A DNA stretch of 22,916 nucleotides from JBBDWJ01 sp040902925 (lineage in GTDB: Bacteria > Acidobacteriota > Terriglobia > Bryobacterales > UBA6623): NCBI GenBank assembly GCA_040902925.1, contig JBBDWJ010000196.1, forward strand, positions 1-22,916, given 5' to 3'. A program made the translations under genes and the position numbers. This document shows, piece by piece, positions 7,900-15,640 of the stretch; position 1 is the stretch's first letter; each line of letters starts with the position of its first letter. The notes under the pieces were generated by a model. That model ran no database searches. It was not told where the DNA came from and saw nothing but the letters and a program-made list of their open reading frames with translations.

Positions 7900-8577
7900 G
7901 TGATCGAATATCTTCGCAAAGTGCTCAGCCCCAAGGCGGCCCGGCCGGTCGCCACCGTCTCACAGGGCCTGCCGCCTGCGACGCCCAGGAACGACGGCCC
8001 CGTGATCGCTCGCCGCAGCCACGGCTTGGGCTATTTTTGCCAAACGCTCAACAACGATCCCACGCTCGAGGTTCTCGATTTGGGTGGGCTCAGCGAGTCC
8101 AACGTCCGTTTTCTGAGCGAGCGCGGCTGCCGCATCCACGCCGTCAACCTGCTCGCCAAGTTCGATGAATACAAGATGAAGCTGCCGGGCCGGCGATTCA
8201 CCGCCGGTCTCGCCCGCGATTTCGTCGCCGAATACCTGGATTTCGAAGCCGAGCAGTTCTCGGCGATCCTGGTCTGGGATCTGCTCGAACACCTCGATAG
8301 CGAAGTACTCTACATAACCGTGCCGAGGCTGGCTCAGATCCTGCGTCCGGGCGGCGGCATGCTGACGTTTTTCCATTCCCTGCCGCGCGGCGAGATGGTC
8401 GAACTCTATCGCTACGACATCGAAAACGCGGAGACCCTGCGTCTGCAAGCCCGCCAAACCCGGCCGCTGCCGCACACCTTCAACAACCGCAGCCTCGAGC
8501 GCCTGTTCGAAAGCTTCCATCTGGTGAAGTTCTTTTTGACCCGCGACAATCTTCGAGAAGTAATCGCCGTGCGCTAA
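7900..8577 (+). CDS. SAM-dependent class I methyltransferase
   Basis: The predicted protein has 225 residues. The GTG start at 7900 is the first start codon after an in-frame TAA at 7894-7896. The Rossmann fold is visible: motif I as LEVLDLGGLSESNVRFL (residues about 56-72), an acidic second strand, the strand-loop AILVWDLLEHL with the usual D-x-x-E-H arrangement, and the post-motif RPGGGMLTFFHS. The final strand FFLTRDNLREVIAVR also fits. The 'ILVWDLLEHL' form resembles small-molecule and lipid/quinone-type methyltransferases more than DNA or rRNA enzymes, but the substrate cannot be read from the sequence. The TPR gene starts 18 bp after its stop, so the two are probably cotranscribed. Confidence 0.85.
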   Translation: MIEYLRKVLSPKAARPVATVSQGLPPATPRNDGPVIARRSHGLGYFCQTLNNDPTLEVLDLGGLSESNVRFLSERGCRIHAVNLLAKFDEYKMKLPGRRFTAGLARDFVAEYLDFEAEQFSAILVWDLLEHLDSEVLYITVPRLAQILRPGGGMLTFFHSLPRGEMVELYRYDIENAETLRLQARQTRPLPHTFNNRSLERLFESFHLVKFFLTRDNLREVIAVR

Positions 8578-8595
8578 CATACGTCAAAGGACGAG

Positions 8596-9717
8596 ATGGG
8601 GTTTTCCTCCCTCCGGTTTACACCTGCGTTCCTGCTTCTATTGAGTTGGCTTGCGCTCAGCCCGCCGCCGGCGCCGGGGGCCACTGAGGCCGAGCATACG
8701 CGCCAGGGCCACGACCACTACTTCAACCTCGAATACGACGAAGCGATAGCCAGCTATCGCAAAGCGCTCGAGCTGGACCCGGCGGATCCCAACGTCTACA
8801 ATCACATCGCCACGGCGATCCTGTTCAAGGAACTGAACCGTTTAGGGATGCTCGAAACGAGCGCCTTCAAGGAAGACAACAAATTCCTTGCCCTCGAAAA
8901 GCCCCAGCCCGACCCTCAGGCCGCCGAAAGCTTCCGCAAATACCTGCTCGACGGCCGTGAAAAGGCCGAGCAGACGCTGAAGGAAAAAACTCGCGACCGC
9001 ATGGCCTGGTTCGCGCTCGCGCAAAACTACGCCCTGCAGGCCAACTATCAGTTCATGATCGAAAAGAGTTACGTCGGCGCGCTGCGCAACGGCCAGCGAG
9101 CCCGCGGCTACAGCAACAAGCTGCGCAAGCACTATCCCGACTTCATCGACAGCTATCTGGTGGCGGGTGTGCAGGAATACGTCGTCGGAAGCCTGCCGTG
9201 GGCCGTTCGCGCGCTGATCGTGCTGGGCGGTATTCGCGGCAACAAGCAAAAAGGCGAGGAATGGGTGACGATGGTCGCCGACAAGGGAACGCTGATCCGC
9301 ACCGAGGCTCGCGTGTTGCTGAGCCTGCTCTATCGCCGCGAGCGGCGGCCCTTGGAAGCCGCCGAGCTGCTGGAAGGCCTCATCGCCGAGTTCCCCCGAA
9401 ACTACGTTCTGCGGCTTGAGCTAGCCGCGATGTACGAGGACGCGCAGAAGTTCGACCGCGCCCTGGAGATCTTTCAAAAGGCGCAGGACATGGTGCAGAA
9501 CAAGGCGCCGGGCTACGCCCGCATGCCCGAGCGTCTGCGTAGCGCCCTGCAGCGCAAGATCGAAGAGCTAGAAAAGAAGAAACAGGCGGCCAACACGAAC
9601 CGCGCCGGTCTCCAAGGTGTGGCGGGGCAGCAGCCATCGCTGGCTTTTGAATCGCCCACTCCCGCGCAAACGGCTTCCGCAATCGCAAACGGCTTCCGCA
9701 ATGACGGCGCCTATTGA
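8596..9717 (+). CDS. Exported tetratricopeptide-repeat protein
   Basis: The predicted protein has 373 residues. AAGGA precedes the ATG at 8596. A signal peptide runs to about residue 28 (FLLLLSWLALSPPPAPG, then ATEAEH). The first TPR is clear (YDEAIASYRKALELDPADPN); a longer helical region at about 75-215 has irregular spacing; two more TPR-like units lie at about 230-305 (RRPLEAAELLEGLIAEFPRN and KFDRALEIFQKAQDM). A Gln/Ala-rich tail follows. TPRs are protein-binding scaffolds, so this is probably a periplasmic adaptor; its partner is unknown. It follows the methyltransferase gene by 18 bp and is convergent with the aldo/keto reductase. Confidence 0.85.
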   Translation: MGFSSLRFTPAFLLLLSWLALSPPPAPGATEAEHTRQGHDHYFNLEYDEAIASYRKALELDPADPNVYNHIATAILFKELNRLGMLETSAFKEDNKFLALEKPQPDPQAAESFRKYLLDGREKAEQTLKEKTRDRMAWFALAQNYALQANYQFMIEKSYVGALRNGQRARGYSNKLRKHYPDFIDSYLVAGVQEYVVGSLPWAVRALIVLGGIRGNKQKGEEWVTMVADKGTLIRTEARVLLSLLYRRERRPLEAAELLEGLIAEFPRNYVLRLELAAMYEDAQKFDRALEIFQKAQDMVQNKAPGYARMPERLRSALQRKIEELEKKKQAANTNRAGLQGVAGQQPSLAFESPTPAQTASAIANGFRNDGAY

Positions 9718-9767
9718 TCACCTACCGGATCCGCATTCAGTCCGCATTTACGTAGCCGCAAAGCCGG

Positions 9768-9782
9768 CTCGCCGCGAGTTTT
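9768..9782 (+). terminator. Weak hairpin between convergent genes
   Basis: CTCG, loop CCG, CGAG followed by TTTT lies in the 83-bp convergent gap between the TPR gene and the aldo/keto reductase. The stem is only four base pairs, so terminator function is uncertain. Confidence 0.3.
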
Positions 9783-9800
9783 GCGAATCGGAGGCAGATG

Positions 9801-10685
9801 TCAGGCGAGCGCCAGGTTCAGATTCTCGATCGCTTCGTCGATCTCGGCCGTGCTCTTGTAGCCGAGCGTGACGCAATCGACGCCGGCTTCCCGGAATGCG
9901 TACTGCATCGCCGCCTGGCGGTCCTCACGAGTCGTGAAGGCGCCCTCGCCCACCAGCTTCATGCTGATCACGCCCATGCCTTCCTGGCGGACCTGCTTCA
10001 CGTGCGTGACGACCTCGCTTACATTGCCTGGTCCGCGCGTGTTGTACTCCTCGGCGTCCATTTTCGTGCCATTGTGATTGACCCGGATCATGGCGATCTC
10101 GAGCCATTTGTTTCCTGGGAACCGCCGCAACCCGGGCAGCCCGTGCACCGACGCGCCGTGTCCCACGAGAGCGTCCTTGTGCTTGGCTTCGAGGAGGCCG
10201 TCCTGCCAACGCACAGTGTCTTCCGGCCAAGTCGCGACGTGTTGATAGTGCAGCAGCACAATATCGAAGTAGTCGGTATTGGCGAGTTTGCGCAGCTCGT
10301 CGATCTTCTCCTGCGGATTGACACCTTCCCGCGTGGTCACCTTCGACATCAGCCGGTAGCTATCGCGCGGAATGCCCTTCAGCGCGACACCGAGCATTCG
10401 GTGCATATCGCCGTAAGACTCAGCCGTCTCGAAGAAGCGAATGCCGCGGTCGTAGGCATAGCGAACCTGCCGCGTAAACTCGTCCTGCCCCAGTTCGCGC
10501 TGCACGCGTCCGCTATAGGATCCCGTGCCAAAAGCAAGCCGCGTCACTTTGACTCCCGACTTGCCCAGCGTCACCCAGTCGGTCGCCGTCGCAGGCGCCG
10601 CCCGCAGCGGCAACCTGCCGGTTCCGGCGAGCGCTCCCGCGGCGAGGGCCGTTCTCAGAAAATCACGTCTTGAACAGTGTGCCAT
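9801..10685 (-). CDS. Tat-exported aldo/keto reductase
   Basis: I start at the ATG at 10683-10685 (294 aa) because GGAGGA lies just upstream; an in-frame start at 10718 has no such site. The N-terminus is a twin-arginine signal (SRRDFLR, then ALAAGALAGTG). The (beta/alpha)8 core begins at about residue 36 (WVTLGKSGVKVTRLAFGTGS). By position the family's catalytic tetrad is E86 (in FFETAESYG), Y91, K115 (LMSKV) and H146 (LLHYQH). The usual Asp is replaced by the similar Glu. These enzymes normally reduce carbonyls with NADPH; Tat export would let one leave already folded with its cofactor. The substrate is unknown. The alpha/beta hydrolase gene lies upstream on the same strand. Confidence 0.88.
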   Translation of the reverse strand: MAHCSRRDFLRTALAAGALAGTGRLPLRAAPATATDWVTLGKSGVKVTRLAFGTGSYSGRVQRELGQDEFTRQVRYAYDRGIRFFETAESYGDMHRMLGVALKGIPRDSYRLMSKVTTREGVNPQEKIDELRKLANTDYFDIVLLHYQHVATWPEDTVRWQDGLLEAKHKDALVGHGASVHGLPGLRRFPGNKWLEIAMIRVNHNGTKMDAEEYNTRGPGNVSEVVTHVKQVRQEGMGVISMKLVGEGAFTTREDRQAAMQYAFREAGVDCVTLGYKSTAEIDEAIENLNLALA

Positions 10686-10724
10686 TGGGTTTTCCTCCAA
10701 TCGGCCGCATGGTAGCACGAGTTA

Positions 10725-10746
10725 GGGCGAAAGGATGGAAAGTGGC
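10725..10746. repeat. 22-bp direct repeat, copy 1
   Basis: This copy contains GGCGAAAGGATGGAAAGTGG and matches 11954-11975 exactly over 22 bases; extended to 25 bases there is one mismatch. It lies between the hydrolase stop (10799) and the reductase start (10685), downstream of a minus-strand gene like copy 2. Confidence 0.8.
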
Positions 10747-10760
10747 TGGGTCGCTCTTGG

Positions 10761-10790
10761 GACGGCTGACAGCAACCAGGTCTGTCCGTC
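10761..10790 (-). terminator. Hairpin downstream of the alpha/beta hydrolase gene
   Basis: GACGG-CT-GACAG at 10761-10772 pairs with CTGTCCGTC at 10782-10790, giving ten base pairs with a two-base bulge and a nine-base loop. It begins nine bases after the hydrolase stop in the minus direction. No T tract follows, so it may be an mRNA 3'-end structure rather than a full terminator. Confidence 0.35.
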
Positions 10791-10798
10791 ACGGCGAG

Positions 10799-11719
10799 TC
10801 ATTTCGCCGCCGGCGCGGCTTTGAGATAACGATCCAGCCACGTGACGCTCTCGGTCAGCACCTCTTGAAATTGGGGATGAGGTTGTCCGTCTCTTCCAAA
10901 GTTCGAGCCGTGGGCACCAGCCGTCACCGTCAGGAGTTTCACGGGCACGCCAACCGCTCGGAGCGCTGCTTCCATCCCAACCGACTGGGCGTAAGGCACC
11001 GTATCGTCCGCATCGCCGTGCAGCAAAAGAGTCGGAGGAGACGATGCCGAGACGTGTACGAGCGGCGAGGCGTCTTGATAGACCTTCCGATCTTCCGGGT
11101 TCGGGGTTGGGGCGCGGCCCAAGAAGGAAACGACGACGGCGGTGCCGAGTGTGCTGCCGCCGATCATCTTGCTCAGGTCCGTCGGGGCCGCGCGGAGCAC
11201 AACGCATTGTAGTGTTGCCGGTTCCCGGTTGACAGGATCCGGATCCTCGGCGAGACCGTCCGCTGCCAACATCGCGGCGAGTCCAATAAGGTGACCGCCT
11301 GATGATCCTGCCAATCCGCCAAGCCTGCCGGCATCGATCCCGAATCGCGGCGCATGATGACGCACAAAGCGGATCGCGCGTTGGACGTCCTCCAGCGCCG
11401 CGGGGTATTGAAAGCGAGGCGCGGCGCGGTGATTGATGGCAAATACCGTATAGCCAGCCGCGAGCAGTGCGGGGCCCCAGTCCGAGACCTGCTGTTCCTT
11501 CAAGGCTTCGGCCCCGTAGGTAGACCGCGCGTGCCACCCGCTGCCCGAGACGAAAACAATCCCGAGCCCGTTGGGCGTCTCGGGATAGTGGACGTCCAAC
11601 AGGAGGGCCAATCCCGAATACATGCCGTAGACGACATTCTTCTCAACTCGCGATTGTGCCGCTACGCGGCTTGCTCCTCCAAGGCTGAGCGCCAGCAGAA
11701 GTATAAAAATTCGCAGCAT
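10799..11719 (-). CDS. Exported alpha/beta hydrolase, esterase/lipase-like
   Basis: The predicted protein has 306 residues with a signal peptide at 1-21 (MLRIFILLLALSLGG, then RVAAQ). The fold resembles the BD-FAE/hormone-sensitive-lipase-like group of serine hydrolases. The nucleophile elbow is GSSGG with Ser140; Asp238 in HGDADDTVP and His270 in TAGAHGS complete the expected triad. The N-terminal oxyanion segment reads VSGSGW where many relatives have HGGG. It would act on ester bonds outside the cytoplasm, but the substrate is unknown. The aldo/keto reductase gene lies downstream on the same strand. The upstream region carries two palindromes that could be operators. Confidence 0.88.
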   Translation of the reverse strand: MLRIFILLLALSLGGASRVAAQSRVEKNVVYGMYSGLALLLDVHYPETPNGLGIVFVSGSGWHARSTYGAEALKEQQVSDWGPALLAAGYTVFAINHRAAPRFQYPAALEDVQRAIRFVRHHAPRFGIDAGRLGGLAGSSGGHLIGLAAMLAADGLAEDPDPVNREPATLQCVVLRAAPTDLSKMIGGSTLGTAVVVSFLGRAPTPNPEDRKVYQDASPLVHVSASSPPTLLLHGDADDTVPYAQSVGMEAALRAVGVPVKLLTVTAGAHGSNFGRDGQPHPQFQEVLTESVTWLDRYLKAAPAAK

Positions 11720-11752
11720 CGTCTTGATTCACTCCCTCCCACGCTACTATGC

Positions 11753-11764
11753 CTGTCCGGACAG
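11753..11764. promoter_or_regulatory. 12-bp perfect palindrome upstream of the hydrolase
   Basis: CTGTCCGGACAG is a perfect inverted repeat 34 bases upstream of the hydrolase ATG, where a dimeric regulator could overlap the promoter. No regulator is known for it. Confidence 0.35.
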
Positions 11765-11811
11765 TTGCCTGTCGCTGGCCGGGCGTCGACCCTATTCAGA
11801 CGAAGGCATTA

Positions 11812-11826
11812 CGTCACGGCGTGACG
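11812..11826. promoter_or_regulatory. 7-1-7 inverted repeat upstream of the hydrolase
   Basis: CGTCACG, G, CGTGACG is a perfect inverted repeat 93 bases upstream of the hydrolase start. It contains a TCAC/GTGA pair and is a candidate operator. The rest of 11720-11978 holds only the other palindrome and repeat copy 2. Confidence 0.35.
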
Positions 11827-11953
11827 GAATGTTCCGTTCTTCCGAAATCTTCGCCGACGCGCGCCGGGCCGATCCGCTACGAGTCTTGCGAAAATGGCTG
11901 AAACACGTGCGCCCTACGGTTGCGCTGTGCCGCTCATGGTTCCTGCGAGCAGG

Positions 11954-11975
11954 GGGCGAAAGGATGGAAAGTGGC
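11954..11975. repeat. 22-bp direct repeat, copy 2
   Basis: This is the exact match of 10725-10746. It lies three bases past the permease stop codon (11979-11981) in the minus direction. Both copies have the same orientation and are 1,229 bp apart. Confidence 0.8.
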
Positions 11976-11978
11976 CGG

Positions 11979-14690
11979 TTACTCGAAACGCAGCGCTTCG
12001 GTGGGGTTCACCGCCGAGGCGCGGCGGGCGGGAATCAGCGCCGCGCCCAACGTCGCCAAGCACAAAATCAAGGTGGCCACGGCGATCGTCGCCGGATCCG
12101 TCGCCTCGATCTCGTAGAGCTGCGACTCCACCAGGCGCCCCAGCGCCCAGACGCTTGGCAGGGCGATGGCGATTCCCAGAGCGATCATCAGTAGCGCATC
12201 CCGCAGCACCAGCCAGACGGCGGCAAGCCGCGTGGCCCCCAGCGCGAGCCGTATGCCGATCTCGCGCGTGCGTTGCGTGACCACGAAGGACATCACGCCA
12301 TACAAGCCGACCAGCGAGAGCAGCAGCGCCAGCGTGCCGAAGCTTCCTGAAAGGGCGGCCAACATACGCTCCGTGTTCAATGACCGGTTGACCTGCTCGT
12401 CCAGCGTGCGGAGGTAATTGATCGGCAATGTCGGATCCGCGCCTCGCAGAATCGTTCGTATGGACTGAAAGCCTGCCTCGGAGGTCCCGTGAACCCTCAC
12501 GTAGAAGTTGGCGCCTTCGTAGAAAGCTTCGCCGCTGTCGAGGGGGAAGTAGGCTTGCTCCCAGTCCTCGCGAACACCACGGTAGCTGATGTTGGACACG
12601 ACGCCGATGATTTCCACGTCAGGGGTGACGTCGGGCCCCGAGCCCGGAGCGATGCGCGCGCCGAGAGGGCTTTGCCCGCCCAGATATCGCTTCACAAAAG
12701 CCTCGTTGACGATGGCCACACGCTGCCCTCCCTCGCCCTCCAGCAGCGAGTCGCGTTCGTCGAAGGCTCTACCGGCGAGAATGCCGGCCCCGAGCGTCGC
12801 GAAAAATTCCGGGCTGACCGCATTCAGATGGACTTCGCGATCGGTGGTGGTTCTCTGGCTGGCCTGTATCGTGATGGAGCCATTCCAGGTTCCACCGGTC
12901 AGCAACTGGATGCGCGCGAGGGCTGATGCCTTCACGCTGCTCGAAGCGCGGATTTCGTCATGAATCCGGTTAACGAGCCGGGTAGATTCGGACGCAGTGT
13001 AGCCGTTACGAAGCGGGTGAACGCCGAACGAGATGAGGCTGGATGTATCAAACCCCGGACCTTTGGCCATCAATCCAGCAAGGGTTCGAACAAACAAGGC
13101 CGCTCCGATGACAAGGATCAACGTCAGAGCCATCTGAGCCGTCACGATCGCCTTGCGCAACCGCAGGCCCCCGGTGCCAGCGCCGACCCGCTGCCCGAGC
13201 GAGGAGATCAGCGATCCGCGGCCGGCTTCCAGGGCCGGCGCAAAGCCACTCAGCAAACCCGTGGCTACGCTGACCAGCAATGCAAACAGCAACAAGCGCG
13301 TATCGATCGCGGACTGCAGAGCGTTCGCTGCAGCGTCCCGCGGCAGGAATGCGAGAAGCGCTCCCATGGCGAGCGGGGCCAGCAGTATCCCGAGCGATCC
13401 GCCGGCAAGCGCGAGAAGGACGCTGTCGGCAAGGAGTTGGCGTCCGATTCGCCCGCGCGAAGCGCCCAGCGCCAGCCGCGTACTGATTTCGCGGCCGCGG
13501 GCCGACCCGCGCGCCAGGAAAAGACCAGCAACGTTCAGGCAGGCCAATCCCAAAAGCACCGCCGTGGCAGCGAACAATACCCAGAGCGGTTGCGAAAGCC
13601 TGCGCCGCAGAGGCGAATGACCCTGAGGAGCCGGGGTGAGTTCGAGCGTCGACGCGAGATACCGCTGCCGGCGCTCCGGCGTGATGTTGGGAAATCCCTC
13701 GCGGCGCGTGTCCTCGTCGAGCATCGCCTTGAACCAGGGTTGCAGGCCCGCCTGAGCTTGAGCCAACGTAACGCCCGGCCTCAAACGGCCCAGGATCTGC
13801 ATCCAGTGCGTGCGGGGGCTGAGCATCTGGTCGAAGCCGGGAATGGCCTGAGCCGACATGGCGGCGGGAATCCAAAGCGCGGGCACCTCGCCAACGTCGA
13901 CGCCTCGGAACGTTTGGGCGGCGACTCCGACCACCGTCATCGGGTGCTGGTTGACGAGCACCTTCCGGCCCACCACGTCCGCGGTGCTTCCCAGTTGCGT
14001 CTTCCAGAAGTCGTACGAGAGCACCACCACGGGGCTTGCACCGGGTGCCTGGTCGTCGTCCGCCGTCAACAACCTGCCGAGCGCCGGATTGACTCCAAGC
14101 GCCGAAAAATAGGTGCCCGACACAATTTCGGCGGCCGTCATGCTGTACTCTTCTCCCGTCGACAGGCTTACGCTCATGGCGGCACGGCAGAGCACGCCGT
14201 CAAAAAATTGCTCCTGGAGTTGAAGATCGCGGCAGATCGGATAGGACATCAGGTTATAGCTGCCAAACGCGTTCACCGTTGCCCGATCCCCTTTCCAGTC
14301 GATGAGCACCAGGCGCTCGGGTTCAGGCACCGGAAGCGCGCGCCGGACGACCTGATCCAGCAGCGAGTAGATGGCGGTCGTGGCCCCGATTCCGAGGGCG
14401 AGCGAAAGCACCACCGTTGCCGTAAACGAGGGGCTGCGGAAAAAGGAACGCGCGGAGAAGCGCAGGTCATACGCGAAGTCCCGCAGCCAGCGCGTCAGCC
14501 AGACGTCGCGCACTTCCTCGCGAACCTGCGTGACGCCGCCGAGTTCCAGTGTGGCTGCCCTGCACGCCTGCTGCTCCGGCAAACCTCGCTCCATCAAGTC
14601 GCCCACGCGGCGGTCGATGTGGTAGTTCAATTCGCGCTCCAGATCGCTGTCAAGCCTGCGGAGCCGGAACCAGTTCAGTAGCCGATTCAT
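11979..14690 (-). CDS. ADOP-family duplicated MacB/FtsX permease
   Basis: The predicted protein has 903 residues. It begins with the ADOP-type cytoplasmic extension (WFRLRRLDSDLERELNYHID, then EQQACRAATLELGG), followed by two MacB-PCD/FtsX halves. Half one: membrane helix about 92-115 with ALGIGATTAIYSLLDQV, periplasmic domain to about 350, FtsX helices about 365-495. Half two: helix about 515-535, periplasmic domain to about 740, FtsX helices about 770-890, ending NPTEALRFE. This is the mechanotransmission fold used in macrolide or lipoprotein transport, but ADOP proteins lack an adjacent ATPase gene, as here, and their substrate is unknown. padR ends two bases upstream, so the pair is one transcription unit. 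Confidence 0.92.
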   Translation of the reverse strand: MNRLLNWFRLRRLDSDLERELNYHIDRRVGDLMERGLPEQQACRAATLELGGVTQVREEVRDVWLTRWLRDFAYDLRFSARSFFRSPSFTATVVLSLALGIGATTAIYSLLDQVVRRALPVPEPERLVLIDWKGDRATVNAFGSYNLMSYPICRDLQLQEQFFDGVLCRAAMSVSLSTGEEYSMTAAEIVSGTYFSALGVNPALGRLLTADDDQAPGASPVVVLSYDFWKTQLGSTADVVGRKVLVNQHPMTVVGVAAQTFRGVDVGEVPALWIPAAMSAQAIPGFDQMLSPRTHWMQILGRLRPGVTLAQAQAGLQPWFKAMLDEDTRREGFPNITPERRQRYLASTLELTPAPQGHSPLRRRLSQPLWVLFAATAVLLGLACLNVAGLFLARGSARGREISTRLALGASRGRIGRQLLADSVLLALAGGSLGILLAPLAMGALLAFLPRDAAANALQSAIDTRLLLFALLVSVATGLLSGFAPALEAGRGSLISSLGQRVGAGTGGLRLRKAIVTAQMALTLILVIGAALFVRTLAGLMAKGPGFDTSSLISFGVHPLRNGYTASESTRLVNRIHDEIRASSSVKASALARIQLLTGGTWNGSITIQASQRTTTDREVHLNAVSPEFFATLGAGILAGRAFDERDSLLEGEGGQRVAIVNEAFVKRYLGGQSPLGARIAPGSGPDVTPDVEIIGVVSNISYRGVREDWEQAYFPLDSGEAFYEGANFYVRVHGTSEAGFQSIRTILRGADPTLPINYLRTLDEQVNRSLNTERMLAALSGSFGTLALLLSLVGLYGVMSFVVTQRTREIGIRLALGATRLAAVWLVLRDALLMIALGIAIALPSVWALGRLVESQLYEIEATDPATIAVATLILCLATLGAALIPARRASAVNPTEALRFE

Positions 14691-14692
14691 GA

Positions 14693-15028
14693 TCAGTTAC
14701 CCTCGTCAAAAACCAACTGGACCGCTCCGGTAAGCCGAGCCCAGCTATCTTTCTCGACTTTGAGCTGCTTGCGTCCGGAAGACGTCAAAGAATAAAACTT
14801 GGCTTCGCGTCCCGTTTCCGATTGCTTCCATTCGGACTTGAGCCACGCCTTCTGCTCCAGCCTGTGAAGCGCTGGATACAGCGACCCCTGGTTGACTTGA
14901 ACGACAGACCGCGAAATCTGCTCCAGCCGCTGCGCAATGCCGTAGCCGTGCGCCGGTTCGAGCGACAGTATCTGAAGAATCAGCATGTCGAGCGTGCCTT
15001 GGGGGATGGGAAACCGGGGGGACGGCAT
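14693..15028 (-). CDS. PadR-family transcriptional regulator, ADOP-associated
   Basis: The predicted protein has 111 residues: the PadR winged helix with a short C-terminal helix. Diagnostic features are the opening PQGTLDMLILQILSLEPAHG, YGIAQRL, the recognition helix QVNQGSLYPALHRLEQKAWL and the wing REAKFYSLTSSGRKQL. Small PadR proteins like this usually repress their own operon and a neighbouring transporter until a ligand or stress releases them. GAGGT at 15033-15037 is its ribosome-binding site. The gene ends two bases before the ADOP permease, so it most likely controls that permease. Confidence 0.92.
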   Translation of the reverse strand: MPSPRFPIPQGTLDMLILQILSLEPAHGYGIAQRLEQISRSVVQVNQGSLYPALHRLEQKAWLKSEWKQSETGREAKFYSLTSSGRKQLKVEKDSWARLTGAVQLVFDEGN

Positions 15029-15052
15029 GGATACCTCAAGCTTCTACCATTC

Positions 15053-15082
15053 AAAGTAACAGCATGATGGGCCGAAGGTCAA
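15053..15082 (-). promoter_or_regulatory. Candidate promoter of the padR-permease unit
   Basis: On the minus strand TTGACC (15077-15082) and TACTTT (15053-15058) are 18 bases apart. Transcription would start near 15046, about 18 bases before the padR ATG. A repressor overlapping this site could act as an autoregulator, but I see no strong operator palindrome. Confidence 0.45.
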
Positions 15083-15136
15083 GGTGTCCTTGCGCGATGG
15101 GTCCTGAGTGGCCGCCTGGCGTCTCACTCGTTGTTG

Positions 15137-15583
15137 CTATAGCGGAAGCTCGCGGATTCGCCGCATCATTTCCTGGTAGAAGCCGACGATCTGCTCCGGT
15201 GTCCGCCCGTAGGACATCCCGAGTACGTTTAGCGCCAGCACGCTACGCGTGTCGAAGCCGGTCTCGACCGCCTGCATCACAGGCAGCGTTTTGAGCAGCA
15301 TTGTGGAGCCGGCCAGCAAGACGAAGGATGCGGCAATCTGTGTGACGGCAAAAACCCGCAGCCGGCGCGTTGTGCCGCCACTAATTCGCGGGCTGCCGTC
15401 GCCTCGCTCGAGGCCGCGCGATCCACGGGCCGCCGGCAGGCTCGGAACGAACGCCAGAAGCACCGCTGCTACGACCGCCAGCGCCGCTCCGACCCACAAC
15501 AGGCTGGAGTCGGCGGTGATCTCGCTGGGTAAGGATTGGAACTCCCACGGCCGAAGCCATGGGCCATTAAATAGGATCGCCCG
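15137..15583 (-). pseudogene. Remnant of a second ADOP permease
   Basis: About 149 codons remain open on the minus strand from after a TAG near 15586 to a TAG at 15137. They read like the middle of an ADOP permease, between the first FtsX domain and the second periplasmic domain: LRPWEFQSLPSEITADSSLL, then WVGAALAVVAAVLLAFVPSL, a membrane helix with FAVTQIAASFVLLAGSTML, and RTPEQIVGFYQEMMRRIREL. Both ends of an expected 800-900-aa protein are missing, and the open frame has no proper N-terminus. It is therefore a fragment, not a small gene. It lies upstream of the intact padR-ADOP pair and is probably what remains of an older copy or rearrangement. Confidence 0.78.
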
Positions 15584-15640
15584 CTAGTTGCCCGATGAAG
15601 AGCAGGCTCCACGCATCAACCGATCAACCGATCAACGGAA

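Noticed and set aside
12960..14681. A 573-aa plus-strand ORF opposite the ADOP permease
   Set aside because: It is a GC-bias shadow of the permease; its composition is Arg/Gln/Ala-rich with no domain pattern.
15614..15637. A short tandem of ATCAACCG
   Set aside because: Only about two and a half copies; too short to support a CRISPR array or an origin.
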